From the NCBI GenBank assembly GCA_963545265.1, contig CAUUHY010000004.1:1-64000 (forward strand): a DNA stretch of 64,000 nt, read 5' to 3'. The notes under the pieces were generated by a model. The model did no database searches and was not told where the DNA came from. It saw only the letters and a program-made list of their open reading frames with translations. Source of the stretch: CAJPPJ01 sp963545265. Lineage in GTDB: Bacteria > Bacillota_I > Bacilli_A > RF39 > UBA660. Made by a program: the position numbers and the translations under genes. Shown one piece after another: positions 45,203 through 54,722 of the stretch (its first letter is position 1; each line of letters begins with the position of its first letter).

Positions 45203-46573
45203 TCATTTAAAATAATCTTCCCAATATTTTGTTCCAAGAGATAAAGTATGAATGTATTCTAAATTAATTCCTATATCTTTCTTCATACTTGCAGTTATAA
45301 CCGGCTTACCATCCTTATTATTTACATTAAGTCTTCTCATAGCAACATTTGTTTCACTATAATCATCTGAATCAGTTAGATATATTCCTATGATTTTACC
45401 TTTATCATCAAAATCTGCTCCCCAAACAGTTATAATATGATTTGCTTTTTTCGATCCTGTTCTATGACTTAAACCAATTATATTTCCATTTTGAAGTTCT
45501 GTCTTTATAGCATCACTAAACTCTTCATAATTTCCAGAAAAATATCTATTAGTTAATACATTAGTCTTAAATACATCATAAAAGAATCCACCCCTATCAT
45601 CTCTTTCATATTTTTCCGGATCGTTTGTTGCTCCACTAAGAGAAGCTTTATAACCATTTATAAAGAAATCTACACTAGTGTCTGCCCATATCCCATCTGT
45701 TTTACCATAATATAATTTAAACATATCAAACACTTTACTATCATTTTGACTAGAAAATGAATCTAAATAATGATTTAAATTTTTCCATACATTATTATCA
45801 TTAGATAATTTAGTTTTTTCTGGATGTAATTTTAAATATTTATCAATATATTTTTTATTTTGTAAAAGCCACCAATGTATCATGTTACTAGCAACTGCTC
45901 CACTACATAAAACTCTATCGCTATATCCAGTTCCTGATTTATTTACATCAAACCAGCCTTTATTATAATTATATGGTATAGTTTGTATAAGATAATCATT
46001 ATGTTTTTCTTTAGTAAAATCATTTATGTTTGGTGGTATAATACCTTTTACCCATAATGTAGTTATTTTCTTACCATCTTTTTCATAGGTAGTTTTAACA
46101 GATTCTTTTTGATATATTTCCTTAGTTTCTTCTTCTTTTACAAACGAATTTTCATCTTTTTTAGGTTCTAAAGGTTTACTAGGTTCTACAATTATCTCTT
46201 TAGATTTTTCTATTTTTTCTTCTGCTTTTTTTTCTTTAACTATTTCAGTTTTTTTAGCTAATTCCTTTTCTAACGCTTTTTTATTTATTATAGTTTTATA
46301 TTTTGTTCTAGTTTGTGGTAAATTAACTCTAGGGATATTATTATTTTGATGATTATCTATATTTTTTTCTGCTTCTATATCTGAAGAAACTTTGTTTTCT
46401 TCTTTATTAATTTTAATATCACTTACGTTAGATTTATCTTTATCTATTTCTTTATTTTCTATTTTTTCATTTGTTTTTACTTGAAATAAAAAAGATATTT
46501 TATTCATAGAATAAACAAGTCCAAATAATAAACAAAAAACAAAAATTATTACTAGTGTATTTTTATATTTCAT
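45203..46573 (-). CDS. IdeS/Mac-like cysteine protease (peptidase family C66), signal-anchored
   Basis: A 456-residue protein. An N-terminal hydrophobic segment (about 6-22) and a long Lys/Glu linker (25-165) precede a domain strongly resembling S. pyogenes IdeS: TTLWVKGIIPP, the catalytic LCSGAVASNMIHWW (Cys223), the oxyanion Lys in GWFDVNK (Lys212), the histidine in ANHIITVWGADF (His379), and IYLTDSD (Asp401, Asp403). These align with IdeS Cys94, Lys84, His262, Asp284 and Asp286. IdeS cleaves the IgG hinge. Here substrate is unknown: a host immunoglobulin or another protein. A possible signal-peptidase site is absent, so the protease may stay anchored. Confidence 0.88.
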   Translation of the reverse strand: MKYKNTLVIIFVFCLLFGLVYSMNKISFLFQVKTNEKIENKEIDKDKSNVSDIKINKEENKVSSDIEAEKNIDNHQNNNIPRVNLPQTRTKYKTIINKKALEKELAKKTEIVKEKKAEEKIEKSKEIIVEPSKPLEPKKDENSFVKEEETKEIYQKESVKTTYEKDGKKITTLWVKGIIPPNINDFTKEKHNDYLIQTIPYNYNKGWFDVNKSGTGYSDRVLCSGAVASNMIHWWLLQNKKYIDKYLKLHPEKTKLSNDNNVWKNLNHYLDSFSSQNDSKVFDMFKLYYGKTDGIWADTSVDFFINGYKASLSGATNDPEKYERDDRGGFFYDVFKTNVLTNRYFSGNYEEFSDAIKTELQNGNIIGLSHRTGSKKANHIITVWGADFDDKGKIIGIYLTDSDDYSETNVAMRRLNVNNKDGKPVITASMKKDIGINLEYIHTLSLGTKYWEDYFK

Positions 46574-46649
46574 ATAGTCACCTACTTTATTTCTCTTTTA
46601 TAATAACACAAATTAAATATAATCTCCATTTACTTATATAGCTATTTTT

Positions 46650-46681
46650 AAAGTAATAAAAAAAAGACCAATTTGGTCTTT
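46650..46681 (-). terminator. Terminator of tuf / str operon
   Basis: A 9-bp palindromic stem AAAGACCAA/TTGGTCTTT (46663-46681) followed by a T-run on the minus strand. It lies about 10 bases after the tuf stop. Confidence 0.8.
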
Positions 46682-46690
46682 TAAATTTTA

Positions 46691-47878
46691 TTATTCGATA
46701 ACTTTAGTAACGTTTCCAGCTCCAACAGTTCTTCCACCTTCACGAATAGAGAATTTTGTTCCGTCTTCGATAGCGATTGGGTGAATTAATTCAACTGTCA
46801 TTTCGATGTTATCTCCTGGCATTACCATTTCAGTTCCTTCTGGAAGTTCGATAACCCCTGTAACATCAGTTGTTCTAAAGTAGAATTGTGGACGATATTC
46901 GTTCTTAAATGGTGTATGTCTTCCACCTTCTTCTTTAGTAAGTACATAAACTTGTGCTTTGAACTTGTGATGTGGAGTAACAGTTCCTGGTTTAGCTAAC
47001 ACTTGTCCTCTTTCAACTTGTTCACGAGAAATTCCTCTTAAAAGAACCCCAGCATTATCTCCAGCTTCAGCGCTTTCTAATTGTTTTCTAAACATTTCGA
47101 TACCTGTAGCAACTGTTTTTTGAGTTGGTTTGATACCTACTATTTCAACTTCGTCGTTTACTTTTAAAGTTCCTCTTTCAACTCTACCTGTAACAACAGT
47201 TCCACGTCCTGTAATTGTAAATACGTCTTCAATACTCATTAAGAATGGTTTGTCAGTATCTCTAACTGGATCTTGTATCCAAGAGTCTACTGCATCCATT
47301 AATTTGTCGATACTTTCAACATATTTTGGATCACCTTCAAGTGCTTTAAGAGCTGATCCTCTAATTACTGGAGTATTGTCTCCATCGAAATCATATTTCT
47401 TAAGTAAGTCTCTGATTTCTTCTTCAACTAAGTCTAACATATCTGGATCATCTACTTGATCACATTTGTTAATGAATACTACTATTCTTGGTACCCCAAC
47501 TTGTTTAGCAAGTAATAAGTGTTCACTTGTTTGTGCCATTGGTCCATCAGTTGCAGCAACAACTAATATACCTCCGTCCATTTGTGCAGCACCAGTTATC
47601 ATATTTTTAACATAGTCAGCGTGCCCTGGACAGTCAACGTGAGCATAGTGTCTCTTATCTGTTTGGTATTCAACGTGTGATGTATTAATTGTAATACCTC
47701 TAGCTCTTTCTTCTGGAGCTTTATCTATATTAGCATAATCAACAAAGTCTCCACCGAATTTTTCAGCTTGTCTCTTTGTAATTGCTGCTGTTAATGTAGT
47801 TTTTCCATGGTCTACGTGTCCGATTGTTCCAACGTTTACATGAACTTTTGATCTATCAAATTTTTGTTTTTCAGCCAT
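46691..47878 (-). CDS. tuf: Elongation factor Tu
   Basis: A 395-residue EF-Tu, which delivers aminoacyl-tRNA to the ribosome. GHVDHGKTTL (P-loop), DCPGHADYVKNM and NKCD motifs are present; length and ends are normal. It is the last gene of the str operon, after fusA, with its own strong ribosome site. Codon use is better than its neighbours (fewer rare codons), as expected for a highly expressed gene. Confidence 0.99.
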   Translation of the reverse strand: MAEKQKFDRSKVHVNVGTIGHVDHGKTTLTAAITKRQAEKFGGDFVDYANIDKAPEERARGITINTSHVEYQTDKRHYAHVDCPGHADYVKNMITGAAQMDGGILVVAATDGPMAQTSEHLLLAKQVGVPRIVVFINKCDQVDDPDMLDLVEEEIRDLLKKYDFDGDNTPVIRGSALKALEGDPKYVESIDKLMDAVDSWIQDPVRDTDKPFLMSIEDVFTITGRGTVVTGRVERGTLKVNDEVEIVGIKPTQKTVATGIEMFRKQLESAEAGDNAGVLLRGISREQVERGQVLAKPGTVTPHHKFKAQVYVLTKEEGGRHTPFKNEYRPQFYFRTTDVTGVIELPEGTEMVMPGDNIEMTVELIHPIAIEDGTKFSIREGGRTVGAGNVTKVIE

Positions 47879-47941
47879 TTTTTCCTCCTATAAATCTCTT
47901 TAATTTTACATAATTTCTTTTAACATTTCAACATCTTTTAA

Positions 47942-50008
47942 TTAATTACCACTTTTTTTGATAATTTCTTCTGCTATATTTTTAGGTACTTCTTCATAGT
48001 GATCAGCAATCATAGTAAAGTTTCCTCTTCCTTGAGTGTTACTTCTTAAACTAGTAGCATATCCAAACATTTCAGATAATGGTACTAAAGCATCAAGTTT
48101 AATAGCGTTTCCTCTTGATTCTTGACCAACAGGTTTACCACGTCTAGATGTTAAATCTCCCATAACACTTCCAAAATATTCATCTGGAACTGTTACTTCT
48201 ACTTTCATAATTGGTTCTAGTAATACTGCTTGACATTTAGTCTTAGCTTCTTTTAATGCTAATCCTGCTGCTACTTTATATGCAACTTCACTAGAGTCAA
48301 CATCATGGTATGATCCATCAAATAATGTAGCTTTTACATCTATTAAAGGATATCCAGCAAGAATACCTGCTTCTAAAGCTTCTTGTAATCCTTTATCTAC
48401 TACTGGAATATATTCTCTTGGAACTACTCCACCTACTACTTCATCAACGAATTCATAACCTTTTTCAGGATTTGGTTCAAATCTAATCCAAACATGTCCA
48501 TATTGTCCACGTCCACCAGTTTGTTTAATGAATTTACCTTCACATTCTGCTTTTTGTTTAATAGTTTCACGATAAGCAACTCTAGGTTTACCTACATTAG
48601 CTTCAACCTTGAATTCTCTTCTCATTCTATCAACTAAAACATCTAAGTGAAGTTCTCCCATACCAGCGATAACAGTTTGTCCTGTTTCAGAATCTGTATG
48701 AACTTTAAATGTTGGATCTTCTTCTGCTAATCTTTGAAGAGCTATACCAAGTTTTTCTTGATCATCTTTTGTTTTTGGTTCTATTGCAAGTTCGATAACT
48801 GGTTCTGGGAATTTCATTGATTCAAGAATAATTGCTTTCTTTTCATCACATAATGTATCCCCAGTAGTAGTATTTTTAAGTCCTACTGCTGCTGCAATAT
48901 CTCCTGTTGATACTTCTGATATTTCAGATCTTGTATTAGCATGCATTAATAATATACGACCAATTCTTTCTTTAGAATCTTTATTTGAGTTTAAAACGTA
49001 AGATCCACTTTTTAATGTACCAGAGTATACTCTAAAGAAAGTTAATCTACCTACAAAAGGGTCTGCCATTACTTTAAATGCTAATGCACTAAATGGTTCG
49101 CTATCACTAGGTTTTCTAGTAACTTCGTTTTCATTTAAGTCATATCCTTTTACTGCTTCTATATCTAGTGGAGAAGGTAAATAGTCTATAACTGCATCTA
49201 GTAATAATTTAATACCTTTATTTCCAAGTGCTGTTCCACACATTACTGGGAAGAATTCTACAGATAATACTGCTTTTCTTATACATTTTTTAATATCTGC
49301 TACTGATAATTCTTCACCTTCTAGGTATTTGTTCATTACTTCATCGTCGTATTCTGCTACGATTTCAATAAGTTCACTTCTCTTTTGTTCTGCTATGTCT
49401 TTTAAATCTGCTGGAATTTCAATTTCAGTTGCATTTTCTTCGCTATTTCCATCATATTCATAAGCTTTCATAGTAACTAAATCAATAACTCCTCTGAAGT
49501 CATTTTCTGCTCCAATTGGCCATTCGATAGGTGCTGATTTTACTCCTAATCTATCTGTAATAGTTTTTAATGAGTATTCAAAATCTGCTCCCATTTTATC
49601 CATTTTGTTTGCAAAAATAATTCTTGGAACTTTAAATTCTGTTGCTTGTCTCCAAACTGTTTCAGTTTGAGGTTCTACACCAGCTTGAGCATCTATTAAT
49701 GCTACTGCACCATCTAATACTCTTAAACTACGACTAACTTCAATAGTAAAATCTACGTGTCCTGGTGTATCTATAATGTTATAACGGTATCCTTTCCAGT
49801 GTGCTGTTGTTGCAGCAGATGTAATTGTAATACCTCTTTCTTTTTCTTGTTCCATCCAGTCCATTTGAGAAGCACCATCATGTGTTTCCCCTATTTTATG
49901 GATTTTCTTTGTATGATATAAAATTCTTTCAGTCGTTGTAGTTTTACCAGCATCAATGTGAGCCATGATACCGATATTTCTAGTTTTTTCTATAGGTGTT
50001 TTTTCCAT
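47942..50008 (-). CDS. fusA: Elongation factor G
   Basis: A 688-residue EF-G, translocating GTPase. The P-loop AHIDAGKTTT, DTPGHVDF and NKMDK motifs and five-domain length are canonical. Nothing unusual. It is located between rpsG (9-base gap) and tuf. Confidence 0.99.
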   Translation of the reverse strand: MEKTPIEKTRNIGIMAHIDAGKTTTTERILYHTKKIHKIGETHDGASQMDWMEQEKERGITITSAATTAHWKGYRYNIIDTPGHVDFTIEVSRSLRVLDGAVALIDAQAGVEPQTETVWRQATEFKVPRIIFANKMDKMGADFEYSLKTITDRLGVKSAPIEWPIGAENDFRGVIDLVTMKAYEYDGNSEENATEIEIPADLKDIAEQKRSELIEIVAEYDDEVMNKYLEGEELSVADIKKCIRKAVLSVEFFPVMCGTALGNKGIKLLLDAVIDYLPSPLDIEAVKGYDLNENEVTRKPSDSEPFSALAFKVMADPFVGRLTFFRVYSGTLKSGSYVLNSNKDSKERIGRILLMHANTRSEISEVSTGDIAAAVGLKNTTTGDTLCDEKKAIILESMKFPEPVIELAIEPKTKDDQEKLGIALQRLAEEDPTFKVHTDSETGQTVIAGMGELHLDVLVDRMRREFKVEANVGKPRVAYRETIKQKAECEGKFIKQTGGRGQYGHVWIRFEPNPEKGYEFVDEVVGGVVPREYIPVVDKGLQEALEAGILAGYPLIDVKATLFDGSYHDVDSSEVAYKVAAGLALKEAKTKCQAVLLEPIMKVEVTVPDEYFGSVMGDLTSRRGKPVGQESRGNAIKLDALVPLSEMFGYATSLRSNTQGRGNFTMIADHYEEVPKNIAEEIIKKSGN

Positions 50009-50017
50009 ACCCTCTCC

Positions 50018-50485
50018 TTACCATCTATAATGTGCAAATGCTTTATTTGCTTCTGCCATACGATGTGTATCTTCTTTCTTCTTAAATGCTTGACCTGTTT
50101 CGTTAATTGCATCATATAATTCATTAGCTAAGTTTTCAGCCATACTGTGACCTTTTCTTAATCTTGAATATTTAACTAACCAACGAATAGCTAGAGCTTC
50201 ACTTCTTGCTTTAGTTACTTCTATTGGAACTTGATAGTTTGCACCACCAACTCTTCTAGATTTAACTTCAAGTACTGGTTTAAGATTATCTAATGCTTTG
50301 TTAAATGACTCAAAAGCATCTTCATGTGTTTTTTCTTTTAGTAAATCTAAAGCTTTATAAAAAATAGTTTGTGCTTTACCTTTTTTACCATCTAACATAA
50401 TCGCATTAATAAGTTTCATTATTACCTTTGAACCGTATATTGGATCTGGTAAAACATCTCTTTTAATAGCTTGTCTTTTTCTCAT
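50018..50485 (-). CDS. rpsG: 30S ribosomal protein S7
   Basis: A 155-residue S7, a primary 16S rRNA 3' domain binder, starting MRKRQAIKRDVLPDPIYGSKV. The conserved RRVGGANYQVPIEV block is present. Order rpsL-rpsG-fusA-tuf is classic. ATG after AAAGGAG. Confidence 0.98.
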   Translation of the reverse strand: MRKRQAIKRDVLPDPIYGSKVIMKLINAIMLDGKKGKAQTIFYKALDLLKEKTHEDAFESFNKALDNLKPVLEVKSRRVGGANYQVPIEVTKARSEALAIRWLVKYSRLRKGHSMAENLANELYDAINETGQAFKKKEDTHRMAEANKAFAHYRW

Positions 50486-50507
50486 TATAATTCTCCTTTC
50501 TTATTTT

Positions 50508-50921
50508 TTAGTTTTTAGGTCTTTTTGCTCCATATAAACTACGACCTTGTTTTCTATCTTTAACTCCGGCTGTATCAAGAGTTCCTCTTATAATGTGGTA
50601 TCTAACCCCAATTAAGTCCTTAACTCTTCCTCCTCTAATTAAAACAACACTGTGTTCTTGTAAGTTATGTCCAATTCCTGGAATGTATGCTGTTACTTCC
50701 ATACCATTACTTAATCTAACACGAGCATATTTTCTTAAGGCAGAGTTTGGTTTCTTTGGTTTTGTAGTACCAACTCTTGTACAAACTCCTCTTTTTTGTG
50801 GAGAATTTTGTAAAGTTTTCTTTTTATTAATTGTATCTAGTGAAAATGTTAAAGCTGGTGATTTACTTTTTCTAACCTTGTTACTTCTTCCTTTTTTAAC
50901 TAGCTGATTAATTGTAGGCAT
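50508..50921 (-). CDS. rpsL: 30S ribosomal protein S12
   Basis: A 137-residue S12, decoding-centre protein. It starts MPTINQLVKKGR, with the KKPNSALRKYARV and the GGRVKDLIGVRYHIIRG blocks intact. The frame extends 33 codons further upstream, but the ATG at 50919-50921 has AAGGAGG seven bases in front, so that is the start. First gene of the str operon. Confidence 0.98.
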   Translation of the reverse strand: MPTINQLVKKGRSNKVRKSKSPALTFSLDTINKKKTLQNSPQKRGVCTRVGTTKPKKPNSALRKYARVRLSNGMEVTAYIPGIGHNLQEHSVVLIRGGRVKDLIGVRYHIIRGTLDTAGVKDRKQGRSLYGAKRPKN

Positions 50922-50974
50922 AATGTCCTCCTTTCTACACATACCCTGGTGTATCTTACTTGTTATAAATATAT

Positions 50975-50990
50975 GCTCGCCAAAACGAGC
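50975..50990 (-). promoter_or_regulatory. Hairpin in the str operon leader
   Basis: GCTCG and CGAGC arms with a six-base loop about 55 bases before the rpsL start. It may be an r-protein (S7/S12) binding or stability element; no known family is matched by eye. Confidence 0.4.
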
Positions 50991-51010
50991 CATACTTAAA
51001 AAGCATTTAT

Positions 51011-51040
51011 ATGATAACATAAATTAGCTTTTTTATGCAA
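51011..51040 (-). promoter_or_regulatory. str operon promoter
   Basis: Minus-strand TTGCAT (51035-51040) and TATCAT (51011-51016) with 18 bases between (or TTATCA with 17). About 90 bases before rpsL, between the rpoC terminator and the leader hairpin. Confidence 0.6.
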
Positions 51041-51043
51041 GAT

Positions 51044-51078
51044 AAAAATAATAAAAAAAGAAGATTTTCATCTTCTTT
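51044..51078 (-). terminator. Terminator of rpoC
   Basis: A 9-bp stem AAAGAAGAT/ATCTTCTTT (51057-51065 with 51070-51078) with an A/T-rich tail on the minus strand, 6 bases after the rpoC stop. Confidence 0.75.
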
Positions 51079-51083
51079 TTGTC

Positions 51084-54000
51084 TTATTCCATAAATCCTT
51101 CTTCAAAATCATCTAATGGATCTGAATTATCAAATGGAAGCGCTGATGTATAAGTTACATGTTTATACTTTTTAGAACCAGTTCCAGCTGGAATTAGTTT
51201 ACCTATAAGCACATTTTCTTTTAGACCATCAAGTTCATCTATCTTACCATTTACTGCTGCTTCAGTTAAGATTCTAGTTGTTTCTTGGAATGATGCAGCT
51301 GCTAAGAATGAATCTGTATCAAGAGATGCTTTAGTGATACCTTGTATCATAAATTCTCCTCTTGCAGGTCTCTTACCTTTCATAATTGCTTCTTTATTGA
51401 TATCTTGGAATTCTTTAAAGCTTACTGTTAAACCACTAAGAAGTGAAGTATCTCCTGAATCATAAATCTTGATTCTAGATGCCATTCTTCTAGCAATTAT
51501 TTCAATATGTTTATCGGCAATTCCTACCCCTTGACTTCTATAAGTAGATTGTACTTCTTTTAGAATATATTGTTGAACTGTTAAAGCATCTGTTGCTTTC
51601 ATAAGTTCTTTTGGTGATATAGAACCTTCAGTTAATTTATCTCCAGCTTCTACTGTATCACCAACCTTAACTATAAACTTAGGATTATAGTTAGTTGTAT
51701 GTTCTTTAGTTTCTAATTTATTAGAAATTATAACTTTACCTTTAGTCTTACCTTTACCATCTATTACTTCTGTAACTGTTCCACTAATTTCTGCTATTGT
51801 AGCTTTACTTGCAGGAGTTCTTGTTTCAAATAATTCTTCAACACGAGGAAGCCCTTGAGTAATATCCGCTTCTCCTCCAACTCCTCCACCGTGGAATGTT
51901 CTCATAGTAAGTTGAGTTCCCGGTTCCCCAATTGATTGAGCTGCAATAACCCCAACTGGTTCTCCAACTTCAACTGGTTGACCGTTTGCTAGGTTTCTAC
52001 CATAACATTTCTTACATACTCCGTTATGGCTACCACAAGTAAGTACACTTCTTATTTCTACTTCTTTAATACCTGCTGCAATAATCTTTTCAGCGATATT
52101 ATCTGTAATATATTCACCCTTACCAATAATTTCTTCTTTAGTTTCTGGATGAATAATCTTCTTATTAGTATATCTACCAGCTATTCTATCAAATAAGCTT
52201 TCAATAACTTCTTTAGTAGATTCATTTACGAATTCTTTCACAACTAAACCATTTTCAGTTCCACAATCATCTTCTCTAACAATAATGTTTTGAGAAACAT
52301 CAACTAATCTTCTTGTTAGATATCCTGATTCAGCAGTCTTTAACGATTTATCTGATTGAGTCTTACGAGAACCATGAGTAGATAAGAAGAATTCTGCTAT
52401 AGACATACCATCTTTAAATGATGATGTAATAGGTATTTCAACAAATTTACCATTAGGTTTACTAGTCATACCTCTCATACCAGCGATTTGTCTAAAACTG
52501 TCTAGCGATCCTCTGGCCTTAGAGAACATCATTATGAAGATTGGGTTATCTGGATTAGCTTTTGCTATTTGATTAAGTTCTTTTTGAACTTCATCATTTA
52601 TTCTAAACCAAACATCTACTACTTTGTTATATCTTTCTTCATCAGTTATAAGTCCACGTTTATATTGTTTTTCAATATTTTGAACTTCTTTTTCACCTTT
52701 TTCTATTATTTCAGATTTGTTATTACATTCTAAAATATCATCAAGTGAAATTGTTATACCTGATTTAGTAGATTCTTTAAATCCTAAATCTTTCATCTTA
52801 TCAAGCATTATAGAAGTTTCAGTTGTTTGATATCTTCTAAATACTTCAGCAATAATTTGCTCTAGTGTACCCTTTTTAAATGGATCAACAAGTGGCATAC
52901 TAGCTATTTTTTCTTTAATGTTTTGACCCTTATCTACAAAATATTTACTAGGTGTCATACCTTGAATATTTTCTTCAGTTGGTTCATTAATATAAGAAAA
53001 ACTATCTGGTAATATATCATTAAACTTAATTTTACCTGGAGTTGTTATAAGATATTTATCTCTTAAGTTATCCATTAAAATCTTATGTTTAAATGCGTCT
53101 GCTTTTATAGCTATTCTTGTTTGAAGTGTTATTTCTCTTCTTTCATAAGCCATCATTGCATCAACTGGATTCTTAAATACTCTACCTTCTCCTTCAAGAC
53201 CAGCTTTTTCCATAGTTATATAGTAGTTACCTAAAACCATATCTTGAGAAGGAGTAACTATAGGTTTTCCATCTTTTAGGTTCAAAATATTATTTGATCC
53301 AAGCATTAATATTCTTGCTTCTGCTTTTGCTTCTTCGCTTAAAGGTACGTGAACTGGCATTTGATCCCCATCAAAGTCAGCATTAAATGCTGCACAAACT
53401 AATGGGTGAAGTCTAATTGCTTTTCCATCTATTAAAATAGGTTCGAAAGCTTGAATACCAAGTCTATGTAGTGTCGGTGCACGGTTAAGTAAAACTGGAT
53501 ATTCTCTAATAATTTCTTCTACTACATTCCATACACAGTTATCTTTAGTTTCAATTAACTTCTTAGCTGCTTTTATATTAGTAGCAAGTCCTTTTTCAAC
53601 AAGTCCTCTTATAAGATGTGGTTTGAATAATTCAATAGCCATATCTTTTGGTAAACCACATTGATACATTTTTAATTCTGGTCCTACTACGATAACACTA
53701 CGTCCAGAATAATCAACTCTTTTACCAAGTAAGTTTTGTCTAAATCTTCCTTGTTTTCCTTTTAAAATACTAGCTAAAGATTTTAAAGGTCTATTTCCTG
53801 CTCCTGTAACACTTCTTCCACGTCTTCCATTATCAAATAATGAGTCAACTGCTTCTTGAAGCATTCTCTTTTCATTTTGAACAATTATATTTGGTGCTGA
53901 TAATTCAAGTAATTTCTTTAAACGATTATTTCTATTGATTACTCTTCTATATAAATCATTTAAGTCACTTGTTGCAAATCTTCCACCATCTAATTGAATC

Positions 54001-54722
54001 ATTGGTCTAAGTTCTGGAGGTATAACAGGTAAATTATCTATTATCATCCATTCAGGTCTTTGATTAGATTTATAGAATGCATTTAATGCATCTAATCTTT
54101 TTACAAGTCTTACTTTTCTTTGTTCAGAAGCATTTGGAAGTTCTTCTTCTATTTCATCCATTTCTTTTTTAAGATCAATTTTCTTTAAAAGTTCTTTAAT
54201 TGCTTCTGCACCCATTCCAACTCTAAATGAGTTACCATATTTTGCATAGTATGTTTGATAATCATTTTCTGATAATACTTGTTTTTCCATAAGAGTTGTA
54301 TTTCCCTTATCTAAAACTATATAACTTACAAAATATAATACTTCTTCTAAGTCTCTTGGGCTAATATCTAGTACTAAAGACATTCTTGAAGGAACACCTT
54401 TAAAGAACCAGATATGTGATACTGGAGTAGCAAGAGCAATGTGTCCCATTCTTTCACGTCTTGTCTTGCTACTTGTAACTTCAACTCCACATCTATCACA
54501 AATTATATTTTTATATCTTACTCTCTTGTATTTTCCACAAGCACATTCGTAATCTTTTTTTGGTCCAAATATTCTTTCACAGAACAAGCCATCTGGTTCT
54601 GGTTTTAATGTTCTATAGTTTATTGTTTCTGGTTTAGTTACTTCACCATATGACCATTCTTTTATTTTTTCAGGAGATGCTATACCAATTTTTAAAGCAT
54701 CAAAATCATTTACTGGTATCAT
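51084..54722 (-). CDS. rpoC: RNA polymerase beta' subunit
   Basis: A 1212-residue beta' subunit. The N-terminal zinc ribbon is CACGKYK and CDRCGVE; the catalytic NADFDGDQM holds the three aspartates that bind the active-site magnesium. The second zinc site (CGSHNGVCKKCYG) is intact. Its ATG overlaps the rpoB stop as TAATG. It is transcribed from rpoB and ends at its own terminator. Confidence 0.99.
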   Translation of the reverse strand: MIPVNDFDALKIGIASPEKIKEWSYGEVTKPETINYRTLKPEPDGLFCERIFGPKKDYECACGKYKRVRYKNIICDRCGVEVTSSKTRRERMGHIALATPVSHIWFFKGVPSRMSLVLDISPRDLEEVLYFVSYIVLDKGNTTLMEKQVLSENDYQTYYAKYGNSFRVGMGAEAIKELLKKIDLKKEMDEIEEELPNASEQRKVRLVKRLDALNAFYKSNQRPEWMIIDNLPVIPPELRPMIQLDGGRFATSDLNDLYRRVINRNNRLKKLLELSAPNIIVQNEKRMLQEAVDSLFDNGRRGRSVTGAGNRPLKSLASILKGKQGRFRQNLLGKRVDYSGRSVIVVGPELKMYQCGLPKDMAIELFKPHLIRGLVEKGLATNIKAAKKLIETKDNCVWNVVEEIIREYPVLLNRAPTLHRLGIQAFEPILIDGKAIRLHPLVCAAFNADFDGDQMPVHVPLSEEAKAEARILMLGSNNILNLKDGKPIVTPSQDMVLGNYYITMEKAGLEGEGRVFKNPVDAMMAYERREITLQTRIAIKADAFKHKILMDNLRDKYLITTPGKIKFNDILPDSFSYINEPTEENIQGMTPSKYFVDKGQNIKEKIASMPLVDPFKKGTLEQIIAEVFRRYQTTETSIMLDKMKDLGFKESTKSGITISLDDILECNNKSEIIEKGEKEVQNIEKQYKRGLITDEERYNKVVDVWFRINDEVQKELNQIAKANPDNPIFIMMFSKARGSLDSFRQIAGMRGMTSKPNGKFVEIPITSSFKDGMSIAEFFLSTHGSRKTQSDKSLKTAESGYLTRRLVDVSQNIIVREDDCGTENGLVVKEFVNESTKEVIESLFDRIAGRYTNKKIIHPETKEEIIGKGEYITDNIAEKIIAAGIKEVEIRSVLTCGSHNGVCKKCYGRNLANGQPVEVGEPVGVIAAQSIGEPGTQLTMRTFHGGGVGGEADITQGLPRVEELFETRTPASKATIAEISGTVTEVIDGKGKTKGKVIISNKLETKEHTTNYNPKFIVKVGDTVEAGDKLTEGSISPKELMKATDALTVQQYILKEVQSTYRSQGVGIADKHIEIIARRMASRIKIYDSGDTSLLSGLTVSFKEFQDINKEAIMKGKRPARGEFMIQGITKASLDTDSFLAAASFQETTRILTEAAVNGKIDELDGLKENVLIGKLIPAGTGSKKYKHVTYTSALPFDNSDPLDDFEEGFME

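Noticed and set aside
50922..51020. N-terminal extension of rpsL by 33 codons
   Set aside because: The conserved start MPTINQ is preceded by a strong AAGGAGG; the extra codons overlap the promoter and leader.
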